A DNA stretch of 64,000 nucleotides, from assembly GCF_001723175.1 (NCBI RefSeq), contig NC_064650.1, positions 1,860,001 through 1,924,000 of the forward strand, written 5' to 3'. The position numbers and the translations under genes are program-made. This document shows positions 23,072 through 32,914 of the stretch, one piece after another; positions within the stretch are counted from its first letter, which is position 1; every line of letters starts with the position of its first letter. The notes beneath the pieces are model-generated. The model was not told where the DNA came from. It did no database searches and saw nothing but the letters and a program-made list of their open reading frames with translations. The stretch comes from Penicillium oxalicum (lineage: Eukaryota > Ascomycota > Eurotiomycetes > Eurotiales > Aspergillaceae).

Positions 23072-24640
23072 TTAGGCAGCCATTGTGAACTCGTCTGGCT
23101 TGTCTTGTAACAATCGCTCCATTGCCTCGGCATCCAAGTAAAGGGCAATATCGATCCCACCATCATCAATCCCGGAATCCATGACCTGAAGACAGCCATC
23201 GATCTTTGGCATGACAGCATGCACATATCTTGGTCTCTGGCCGATGCCTACAAAATCGACATCATAGAGTTGCAGCCGCAGCCATGATGTCACCAACGTG
23301 TGCTGTGATCCGACAAAGGCCTGCCACAGTCGCTGAGGAGAGACCTCGTATGCGGCATCGTGGAGCATTGCACCCACCTTGTCCGCGGTGAACAGGTTCA
23401 AAGTCCGTCGGATCTGAGCGGCTACTGTAGTTCCGAGGCAAGCAGATCTCCCTGGCATGCGTATGTGTGTGATGAACAAGGGAGAGCCAATGAAGGAATC
23501 GGGGAGAGACAGACGGGATCGTGCACCGAGGGTAAAGTTGAGAAAGACCTCGTCTGAAGACTGACCATGTCCTCGCGCTTTGTTGACTAGAGCCCATATG
23601 TGTGCGAGGAGGGCATCTAACCTGGAGATGTTCTGGCCTCCCGTTGAGCTACTAGCTTTCTGCTTTAACCGAGCCAGCGAGGAACTTGGAAAATGCAAAA
23701 GCGCACAACTGACCGGCCTCGACAGATTCCACGTAGGCCATGGGGCTGGAGTAGAAGGAGAGACCTGGGATAGAATCTTCTCACCGGGTGGGATTGAGTT
23801 GTTCGTGGTTGGAATAAAGAAGGGCGAGTACCCTGGATCCTCAGCTCCCCACCAATTGAAACGATGAAGAGGCAGCTGTCGAGCTTCCTCAAGAATCTGG
23901 GCATCGGGTGTTTCTACATCAATGTTTCCAGCCGCACACGAATCCAGCTGTGCAGGATCGAAAACGGGAGGTCCGAAAACAGAGGAGGGCGAATGACCAT
24001 CCACAGAGAATGCTTTTCGGCAGTTGGCCGCCCAAAGGTGGACGAAGACCATCAGAGATTGTGCATCGGCCAACACGTGTGCCAACTTGACGCCAATGCC
24101 GTATCCGCCATCGTCAAAGAGGTTAATCTGCACTTGCATGGCAGGAAGCCCATCACAATCTCGAAGATTGTATAGGGGTAACAATGTCCGCGAGAGAAAG
24201 AGATCTTGATTGAATTGATCCGCTCTCCATACTCCTTGACCCGATGCACGCTCATCAGCAGATGGGACCAGTGATTTCACCGACAGATGTTGATGCCGGA
24301 CCACAGCCCATTCGACTCCAGGGTCATTTTCCGTACCATAGGTCACCATAGGCCTATTGAAGCGCTCCGTGTGAGATCCTCCTGGTCGCACCGGAGCCCA
24401 GTGAATCTGGCCCGCCCATTGAGGAAAGTCATTGAGCGTCACCACTAAGGATGATTGGAGGTGATCGAGAAGACTCTCTTCTGTGACATGAGAGCTGCTG
24501 CTCTTTGGAACTGTGGGCTTATCGAACAGCCAAATTGCTCCTGTGGCGGAGAAACGCGCAACGGTGGCATCGAGAATAGACAGTGGGGTTGCAACTGCCG
24601 ATGCGGGTCGGCGTGATGGGTGAAGGCGAGTTTTATCCAT
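23072..24640 (-). CDS. BAHD-like (HxxxD) acyltransferase, trichothecene-3-O-acetyltransferase type
   Basis: Single-exon 522-aa protein, likely transferring an acyl group from a CoA thioester to a hydroxyl or amine acceptor. It starts at the first in-frame ATG (MDKTRLHPSRRPASA), with only a TTG extension upstream. The catalytic motif is HVLAD at H188-D192, preceded by GGYGIGVKLA. Other family features are LSILDATVARF near the N-terminus, DFPQWAGQIHW, and the mid-region FLNFTLGARSRLSLP. At the C-terminus the usual structural DFGWG motif is replaced by DFVGIG, and the segment ends with the typical MDSGIDDGGIDIALYLDAEAME. Length and motifs fit the fungal transferase family often seen in secondary metabolism. 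No other biosynthetic gene adjoins it, so substrate and pathway are unknown. Confidence 0.88.
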   Translation of the reverse strand: MDKTRLHPSRRPASAVATPLSILDATVARFSATGAIWLFDKPTVPKSSSSHVTEESLLDHLQSSLVVTLNDFPQWAGQIHWAPVRPGGSHTERFNRPMVTYGTENDPGVEWAVVRHQHLSVKSLVPSADERASGQGVWRADQFNQDLFLSRTLLPLYNLRDCDGLPAMQVQINLFDDGGYGIGVKLAHVLADAQSLMVFVHLWAANCRKAFSVDGHSPSSVFGPPVFDPAQLDSCAAGNIDVETPDAQILEEARQLPLHRFNWWGAEDPGYSPFFIPTTNNSIPPGEKILSQVSPSTPAPWPTWNLSRPVSCALLHFPSSSLARLKQKASSSTGGQNISRLDALLAHIWALVNKARGHGQSSDEVFLNFTLGARSRLSLPDSFIGSPLFITHIRMPGRSACLGTTVAAQIRRTLNLFTADKVGAMLHDAAYEVSPQRLWQAFVGSQHTLVTSWLRLQLYDVDFVGIGQRPRYVHAVMPKIDGCLQVMDSGIDDGGIDIALYLDAEAMERLLQDKPDEFTMAA

Positions 24641-27341
24641 CGTCCAAAGATTGTTTGACGAAAGCGCTTTGAGAGGCTGGAGCTTTTGCGTGAACAATAC
24701 ACAAAGAGCACTGGAATTATCCTTTTAAATAACTTTCCTTGAAAAAAAAGGAAAAAAAACCTCAATGGCGTATAATCGAGGTCTCTTTTGCCTAGGACGA
24801 CCAAGCCCACGAGAGAACTTTGCCATCTACCCTCGCATGGAGCTTCGCCCCTACTTTCCACAGTTGAGCGGCTTACATTGACTCACGTTGTCGTCCCCGA
24901 CTCCCCAAAGAAGGATAGTCAACTTTAAACGGCCGGGGCACTCCCACCGCTTGAGTCAGCACCAGCTTGCCTCGGATGAGGAGGCCATGGGAAGTGGGCA
25001 GTGTTCGCAGCTTACATTCTTCCTTGGAGATAGATTTCACCGGGAAATTTCACACGGGGGATGAGTCAGAATTTGAATCTTCCCCAGCGCAGAGGAGATT
25101 TAGATACTCGATTCGGCAAATAAAACTCAATTCTGTTGATGCATGTCTTTTTTCTGATGCACGCTGCTTGTACAGTATTGACACTTTTCTCAATCCCTGC
25201 CATCCATGTCGGGACTTCCCCAGTAGAGTTCGTAGGCGGCAACCTCTCCAAATCTTAGTGGAGCCTCAGAACTCAAAAACATTGCTTAACTTATCATAAA
25301 TCAAATCAGTCTTATCAATTGGAGTATACTATTGCAGACGTCTTAAGAATAACCATCGGTTTGATCATTCACATCTTCAATGTTGCTGTCAATGAGAGCC
25401 GAGGCCAGAAGATAGTAGGTCCATCCAATCTTACAGTACATGTACCTAGCACGCTTTAGTACTTCTCCTCTCCCCACAACTTCTCACTTCACAGACTTGG
25501 AACAACAAAGGCGCCCAAGGTCTGGTTTGATACGATTGTCTACACCTTCAAAGTTGACATCCCCAATCATCGCACACAGAAAGGATGAGGTCTTTGGAGG
25601 TGACGTCATCGCCTGTGATGTTGCTAAAATTATCAGACCGGACACACGCGTGCTGTTTCAAGAGGGAAAGACAATCTAGTTCGGAGCCTGTACGATCAAC
25701 TGGCCAGAATTGAACCAGGGAAGCAAGTCAACATTGGCAGTAGTATCTGTCGCCCGAGGATCTCTGAGAGGCCAGCCGCCCAGGAAAAAGACATTTTCAG
25801 GGTCCCTTCATGGTGTTACGCTCAAGTTGAGACTGCATCAACATACCTATTGCCAAACATCTTTCGGGTTACATCCACAAAAGGGGTCCCTGTGTCCAGA
25901 TGAACCTCAGTGATCTTGGATCACAATTTTCTCCTCAAGACAGAAGCCAAAAGGACTCAAAAATGGGACCCTGCTCAGTCCAGTTGCTAGTGAGCCACCG
26001 TGCCCGCAGAGCCGAGTAAACAATGGAACAGTGGAGCCGTCTGCCTTGTCGTGAAGCACGCTAGAGCTGCCACCGCCGCTGCCATATCCTCGATGCTCAC
26101 CAGAGCCTTCCATACAGAGAATCCTATACCATGGAATGTGGCGTAGACTGTAGATAGATTGGATGAGTGGACTGTGGAATTGGACCTGAGAGTGTAGAGT
26201 GTTGTGGTACTGACTCTGTAGTCTGTACTGTGCACTTGAAGCGTTTGAGCTGCAAAAGGTCGGCAACCCGAGAGTCATACAACTGGAGTGTGTTTCAGAC
26301 TGTAGCTCCTGGCTGTGGCAGCCGAACACTGCCGTGGTACAGTACCACTGCGCCAACCTCCCGGGGAACCAAGGTTCCAAGTTGGTAACGATCAACTCAC
26401 CAGGTAAACAGGTACAGGCAGTCAGGCACAGGCACAGGTGCCAGTACAGGTACCTCGACAGCAATGGAACAAAATCCAGTCCAACCGCGCTGCCAACCAG
26501 CAACGCACTGGGGCAACTCCCCCTTGATCCACCCGCATCTGACACACAGACTTCTGCCCTCTTCGGCCCCATCTCGCCGCCTGCTGCTGCTTTCCATTCC
26601 ATGAACCTCTCTTATTTCGTTTAAACTTTGGACCTATCACTCATCCTTGCCCACCTGTTCTCTTCTCAGGAACTACGACTGCCGTGTCGTCAACGACCCT
26701 TGTTGGTGCCCCTCTAAGCATCGTTCAGCAACAGTCGTGGAGTGAATCCTCGCCGGGTGTCAAGTTTCAGGTGACCAGCCTCAGATCGCCCGATCTCGAC
26801 CCGCGCCAAGCTCTCCCCGGCCATACCTCATTCTCCGCCCAAAAAAAGATCCGGTGTCTCGGAGCTGCCACCGGCAGTCTTTCCTCCCCCTCATTTCAAT
26901 CCCAGCTTGTACAAGGGACCTGGAGACCGATTTCAGAGCATCGGCTTCACCTGCGTGTATGGACAGAAAAGGTCAGTCCTCTCCGGTCGCAACAAGCAGT
27001 TCTCCTAGGGACGAGCGTCGTTGGCTCCGTCGGACACCCAGGCGGCGTGCAGCGTGCCCCTCTCAGCCCTGTCCGCTCCATGTCCACCTCCCGTCTCTTG
27101 ATCACCTACTGGGTCAACGGCAACACTCCGAGACTGAGCCACTGACGGTATTCCCATGGCAGGGCGCTCCGAGACTATGCTTTGACTTGCGGCATCCTGG
27201 CGACCAAGCTCCCGATCATCGATCTCTGCGCGCGAGAAGATCGCAAAAAGTGTCCACCGTAGAGGCCCCTGGTGATTGGGTTCCCTCTGCGGAGAACGAC
27301 CGGCTACACCGAAGCCGACGACAACAGGTTACGACTTCACG
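24641..27341. promoter_or_regulatory. Long divergent upstream region of the acyltransferase and steC
   Basis: 2.7 kb between divergent starts. No independent gene is supported. The 231-aa frame on the minus strand (25907-26602) has no domain and lies over repeat-like DNA. The segment 26390-26460 is a cluster of CAGG/CAGT-type units and 26140-26240 is rich in ACTGT units. From about 26600 the + strand becomes C/T-rich, suggesting the steC leader. An ATG-initiated frame at 26959-27513 overlaps the steC start (see the separate entry). Confidence 0.5.
26394..26455. repeat. Imperfect CAGGTA/CAGGCA repeat cluster
   Basis: A short array of six- to eight-base units related to CAGGTA, CAGGCA and CAGTCAGG (for example ggtacaggcagtcaggcaca). 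It is imperfect and unmatched elsewhere in the window. It lies about 0.9 kb upstream of the steC start. It could be a cluster of binding sites or a simple low-complexity expansion. Confidence 0.5.
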
Positions 27342-27513
27342 ATGCTGGCCCCAAAGACCCAATACGCTACCTTGGCCCCGTCTAGTGCCCAGAGCCCGTC
27401 CAACGCCTACTATTCGGGCTCACAGCGCCCTGCAACTGCCACCAAGGTCCCGGAAGGATTTGGATACAGCAGCCCGACCAAGTCGGAGTTGTCGGAGATG
27501 CAGGACGATTTGA
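26959..27513 (+). other. Upstream open frame overlapping the steC start
   Basis: An ATG-initiated frame of 184 codons (MDRKGQSSPVATSSSPRDERR...) runs through the steC ATG in another frame. It contains VSTVEAPGDWVPSAENDR, which looks like continuation of the SteC N-terminal low-complexity region, while the steC frame picks up as ERPATPKPTTTGYDF over the same bases. The frames could be joined by a 56-nt intron (27272-27327, weak GTGATT donor, CAG acceptor) or could reflect a frameshift. It could also be an upstream ORF in the leader. The middle part is Arg/His-rich and does not look conserved. Confidence 0.35.
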
Positions 27514-30237
27514 CCACGGTTCGGTATGGCAATAATTCGAGGCGCTCTTCGATTATCGCAATGCCAGAGGTTGGACTGACCAGTTCTTGTCTAGGGGCTG
27601 GGATGAGAAAAAGGTGATCCTGTGGTTACATAGCATCAAGTGTGGCCAGTATGAGTCGATTTTCAAAGGTGAGTTGGTTCCTCGGGGTTGAGGGTACAAA
27701 GGTCATAGTGACCGGGTCGATTGACATAACATAGCCAACAACTTCAATGGCGACAACTTGATCGAGTGTGATCAGAAAATCCTCCAGGAGATGGGCATCA
27801 AAAAAGTAGGCGATCGCGTGCGCATCTTCGTGGCGATCAAGCAGCTACGAAATCAGGCCGTGCCCAACCCCCGGCAGAAGAACATGGTCAGTCTGCGGAA
27901 TGTCTCTCCGTTCGCCGTGACACCGTCTGACCTGTCTTTCCAAATTAGGATACCCTCGCTGCGCTGGAAGCAGCATCTGCATCCTCAGACCACTCAGGCG
28001 CCTCCTCGGTGCGCCTCCCAAACAGACGGATGTCTCGATTGATGGAGGATGAGATTGGCTATTTGGGTAAAACACCTACTCAGCCAAACCAGCCGGCATC
28101 GCCGCCTTTCAGCGATTGGCGAAAGGACACGTACTTCAGCCATCCATCCTCGGGTGGCTCGACATCCGGCCGCAACCCAAGCACCCCTAGCGATGGTGCC
28201 CGAGCCGCGACACATCCCCGCAATCCTAGCATTGACGGATTGACCATGGGGCCTCTGCCACCCAACTCTCCGGTCATTCGTGTGATTTACACGGGGGGTC
28301 AAACCAAGGTCCTCGACATCAGGCATTGCAAGACACCTGACGAGGTGATTCTCTGTGTGCTGAAGAAGCTACAACTCCCCGAGCACCAGTTCCGAAATTA
28401 CTGCTTCTATGTTCTCGACGGCCTCGAGCCAGATCTGTCCAACTGCAGGCGGTTGACAGAAACAGAGCTCATGGAGATTTGCGAAGGCCACAACAAGTCG
28501 GAACGCGGTCGCTTGATCTTACGCAAAATTCATGCGGGAGAGCCCGATGTGGATGAGCTTCGCCGAGCCTCACAGCTCGCTTTCGACGAGAGCCAGGTGA
28601 CCCATCAGAATGCACTAAACAAATCCAACCCGCGACAGAAAAACAAAATCCAACAGCTGACGGGCGAGTCATGGAACGTGATCAATACCAAGCAGCCGCT
28701 TTCACCAGTGGGACCTCGCCACCGTCCATCAACGTCTTCGAATGACCCAGATCAATCCATAGACGATGCGGACCGAAACCACGTCGCCACCAAATTGCGA
28801 TCATTCTTTGGACAGAGACCGCCCAGCGAGATGATCATTCATGAGCTGCAGTCGTTCTTCCCGAGTCACGATCGGGAAGATATTGCAAAGACGATGCGAC
28901 GATCCCAACGCCTCAGCCGAGCTGCCAGTCGTCTCAGCGTCGTCAGCAACTACAGTGTTGCGTCCAGTCTCAAGGATGCGCCGCCCCTCCCACCATTACC
29001 CCAAATCCCTCCTATACCCAACATTGCCGATTCTTGGTACCACTCACAAGGCGGAGCCCAGGCGGTTCGGGCCTCACGGCCTTTGTCCATCAACCGATTC
29101 AACCTCCCCCAGGCTTCGTACCGGGATTCCATTGCATCGAGCTCACTGCAGCCGCTGCAGGAAGAATCTCCGATCGAGCCGAATCGCAAATCCTTTGTCT
29201 CGTTCGACAGCGGGTCTGATGAACACAACCTCTCTCGACAGAGCATGATTGATGAGAGCTCCAGTGTCATTGCCACGGACGGTGGATCGTCGAATGAGCG
29301 ACTCAGCGTGCTGGTAGCGGAAGACGGCGAGGAAGACGACGCGAACCTCATGAACGACTTCTTGGCGGGCAACAATTTTGCCCCAAAGAACTGGATGAAA
29401 GGTTCTCTCATTGGCGAGGGTTCTTTTGGCAGCGTCTTCCTGGCTCTTCATGCCATCACTGGTGAGCTGATGGCTGTGAAACAGGTCGAGATTCCGTCAG
29501 CAACCAAGGGCACTGAGTTTGATCAGCGTAAGAACAACATGGTCACCGCTTTGAAACACGAGATCGAGCTCCTGCAAGGAATGCACCACCCGAACATTGT
29601 ACAGTACCTCGGCACGTCCACTGACGATCAGTTCTTGAACATTTTCCTGGAATACGTCCCCGGTGGATCCATTGCGACCATGCTCAAACAATACAACACG
29701 TTCCAGGAACCCCTGATCAAAAACTTTGTCCGACAGATCCTGGCAGGCCTTTCATACCTCCATAGCCAAGACATTATCCATCGTGATATCAAGGGTGCAA
29801 ACATTCTTGTGGACAACAAAGGTGGTGTCAAGATTTCCGATTTCGGTATCTCCAAGCGCGTCGAGGCTTCCACCGTTCTCGGGTCCCGTGCCAGTAGCGG
29901 TGGAGGCGGCCATCTGCACCGTCCATCGCTGCAAGGCAGTGTCTACTGGATGGCGCCCGAAGTCGTCCGACAGACCGCTCACACCAAAAAGGCTGATATC
30001 TGGAGTCTGGGCTGTTTGGTGGTGGAGATGTTCATTGGTGCTCATCCGTTCCCAGATTGCAGTCAACTGCAAGCCATCTTTGCCATTGGAAGTAACCAGG
30101 CTCGCCCACCGGCGCCAGAACATGCCAGTCCCGAGGCCGTTGAGTTCCTGGACATGACCTTCCAATTGGACTATGAAAAGCGGCCCACGGCGGATGAGTT
30201 GCTCAAGTGTCAATTCCTATCGACGCCTATCGCTTAG
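27342..30237 (+). CDS. steC: MAP kinase kinase kinase SteC (Ste11/Byr2/NRC-1)
   Basis: Top kinase of the pheromone/fusion MAPK module, acting on the Ste7 homologue in the cytoplasm. Model: join(27342..27523, 27595..27668, 27735..27886, 27949..30237), 898 aa, close to the length I expect for this family. Residues 1-60 are low complexity (MLAPKTQYATLAPSS). Exons 2-3 encode a SAM domain (WDEKKVILWLHSIKCGQYES, NNFNGDNLIECDQKIL, about 61-130) for binding Ste50. A Ras-binding, ubiquitin-like domain follows at about 246-340 (IRVIYTGGQTKVLDI, HQFRNYCFYVLDG). The linker is Ser/Pro-rich with an PPLPPLPQIPPIP run. The kinase domain (about 617-893) has GEGSFGSV, AVKQ, HRDIKGAN, SDFGIS and a long activation loop before WMAPE. 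The exact N-terminus is uncertain because an overlapping upstream frame may belong to the protein. Confidence 0.95.
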
Positions 30238-30714
30238 GTTAACAATGATGGTGACTTTGATTGTTTCATGTCATGTGAATGATTCTACCGTGTATTATGT
30301 GATAACCTATTGCCAAGTGATTCTCTTTAGCGCTACTGTCCCCTACTTTTATGACCTACACCCTATATCTGCTATCAAGGATTCTGAATATGGCATTTCC
30401 TCAAGGGAAATGATTTTTAAAAAACGATGGGTTTTCATCAAAGGGACGTTCTGGGAATCCTTCAGAAAAGAAGTGCTTCTAGTTCATTGAATTATTTCGC
30501 GAGACAAATAATCCCCCTTGTAATCAAATTCGCTCGAGACCAAAGATAGAAATGGAGATAATAAAAAGTTCGGGTAAATAGCTGCAATGACCGACGTGCT
30601 GGTCATATCTAAAGTTACAGGTTGTGGGAGAAGGGGAGGGGGTACTCTCCCAGTTCAATGCATATCAAAACACCAAGCTACCACGTGCCGACGTGTACCT
30701 CGTTACCGAATAGC
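30238..30714. other. Convergent 3' regions, no gene seen
   Basis: 477 bases between the steC stop and the uL5m stop on the opposite strand. The sequence is A/T-richer than the flanking genes and should contain both 3' UTRs. No motif-bearing frame is present. Confidence 0.6.
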
Positions 30715-31984
30715 TTAGTGCACAATCTTGCCATAGAAGGGCACACCCATCGCGCTCAGCAGGAGGCGAGCATCCTTATCGGACTTGCCGGTAGTATGGA
30801 GGGTGATGTGACAACCAGGGATCATCTTGGGAGGGTACCTGTGTGGGAAGAAAGAAACGAAAAACAGCCAAGTTAGGATATTTTCATACTCTCAGAGGAG
30901 AATTGACGGAGATCAGGACTTACATGTCGTAGTTGACCTCGATCTCCGGGAACAAGGCAACTTGTTCTGGTTCCAGACCGAAGGTGATGTTGCCACTGCT
31001 ATCACCACTGCTTCCCTTCACACCCGGCCAGTCCTTGATGCGAGGAAGAACCACATCAATCAGCTTTCCGAGGAAGTGATACATGGTCTCGCCGTACATC
31101 TCCGCCTTCACTGCGACGGTGTCACGGCCTGGTGCGATACTCCATGTAGCAACGCTAGCCTTGGACTTGAAGGTCTCCACGCGGACGTTGGAGATGGCTT
31201 GAACAGCCATACCAGCAACGTGCAACCAGCCAGAGTTCTCCTGCGCAGCACCCTTGACATAGCTGTGAATCGTGATGCGCTCAATCTCAGGGATGTTGTT
31301 GAACTTGATTGGCTTGCGGAGCAACCGCAGGACGTCACCACCGCGGGGACCGCGGAGAGGACGGTTCTTGTGGTATGGGGAGCTCTCGTCCCACTCACGC
31401 AGACGGGGTGCTTTGGGAGGGGCCTTGAAGCCGGGTGGTGTGTGAACGTAGCATAGGGTCAGGATGTCGGACGCGACGGTGGAGTTGTAGGTCTGCTGAG
31501 CCCGCGGGAGGGAGAAGGGGCCGGGAACGAAGAGACGGGAGGAAGGATCTGAAGGGGGAGGAGGTTGGTGAGGGTGAAGAGGACCACGGTCATATTTGGG
31601 AGACCGAAATTGGTATCTGAAAAAAAGGCGAGGTTCAGGTCAGCGTACTTGTGTTTCGGGGAGAGAGTCCAATCTCGATGTTGAGAGGAGCACAATGGAC
31701 TTGACACGACGCAGGCGCAGGGCGGAGACATACCGGGAACGAGGAAGCTGTGTCTTGCGACCCTTTGAGCGGGCCACAGGGTCAAATGATTTGACAAGAT
31801 CCTCGGGGACCGTGGCATTCAACGACGACGCGGTCTCGAGCTCGTCTAGTTGGTCCGACAAGCGCCGGCTTGGGGCTTCATCGGAGGCATTGCGGCGGCC
31901 CAAGAAAGCCTGAGTGCGGCTACAAGGCACAAAGGCCCTGGGAACTGACCGTGCCAGGTATCTTGATGATTCCCTGACAGCCAT
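30715..31984 (-). CDS. mrpl7: Mitochondrial large-subunit ribosomal protein uL5m
   Basis: Nuclear-encoded component of the mitochondrial 54S subunit. Model: complement(join(30715..30838, 30924..31616, 31734..31984)), 355 aa. The start MAVRESSRYLARSVPRAF is an Arg/Ser-rich, acid-free presequence fitting mitochondrial import. Upstream extension has only a GTG. The body contains the uL5 segments EIERITIHSYVKGAAQ, HVAGMAVQAISNVRVE, YGETMYHFLGKLIDVVLPRIKDW and FGLEPEQVALFPEIEVNYD. The last exon supplies PGCHITLHTTGKSDKDARLLL and the end GVPFYGKIVH. Introns have GTATGT and GTAAGT donors and restore the frame. Confidence 0.93.
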
Positions 31985-32914
31985 TCTGTGTAGTGCAGCA
32001 AGCTGGTCTGGGGTCGGATTTCCGAGTCGCCCTGGCACGGAAAATTGTTTGCAACGGAGCGGAGGATCATGTGACTTTAGCCATTGAGCTTTGTGCCTGA
32101 GTTTGCGGGCTTGAACCTCTCCACTCGATGCATGGAAGCACCTTAATCTCAGCGTTACAAAATTCCCTCGTATTTCCTCATGCTACGACTTTGCTCTACG
32201 CATGCCGTCTGTGTAGATCGGACTTGGAGCTATTTTTTTTTATCTATCATCACTCACATTACGATGAGAGCGGAGGGAAATAATAATTGTGTGCAACTCA
32301 GGCCTAAATTCAGTCGGAACTTGCGTTCACCTTTCAACTAATCATGACCGCGAAATTAATCATCACTCACTGAGATAAATACGATGAGTGCTTCATCTCC
32401 ACTGGATAAAAGCAAATACAAGCACCGCCATCGAAACCGCTCTGCGTCAGGCTTCAAGTCATGGCTTGCTCATTCCGCTGGACAACTCCTGAGAGAGATG
32501 ATCTATACTTCCACGTGATGCTTGAGAGCCTCACAGATCTGGCCCTCCATTCAAGCGATCGCCCTGGCAGGACTGGAGCTGCCCCGCGGGAAGATACATG
32601 AGGGCCGATTCACAGATCAGCTCTACCACGTTCGGTCGCTCTCTTTTCCTGCTCAAGAATCCACCATCCCTCGCCGCACTGTTGTGTCACTCAACTTGAT
32701 CACCGATCACGTTCACACTCTTGCGCTGGCCCCATGCTAGCGTCATCACTACACAAACGCAGCATATGATCTTCCCGCGTGCTTCATGGAAATTCTGAGG
32801 CCTTAACTAAGCTCTCAGAGCCTCCCGTCCTCACTTAATCCCCCCGCATGTTGTACCTCTTCCGACTTTTGCTCCCTCAACAACCAACGCTTTTCGGTGG
32901 GAAAGCTTTCCAAT
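31985..32914. promoter_or_regulatory. Divergent promoter region, uL5m / deubiquitinase
   Basis: 930 bases between two divergent start codons. No gene is supported. The only open frame of note (32522-32740) has no motif. The stretch near 32840-32890 is C/T-rich, consistent with the leader of the deubiquitinase gene. Confidence 0.5.

Noticed and set aside
25907..26602. 231-aa frame on the minus strand upstream of steC
   Set aside because: Cys/Ser/His-rich without any family feature, overlapping the short-motif arrays and lacking splice or leader signals.
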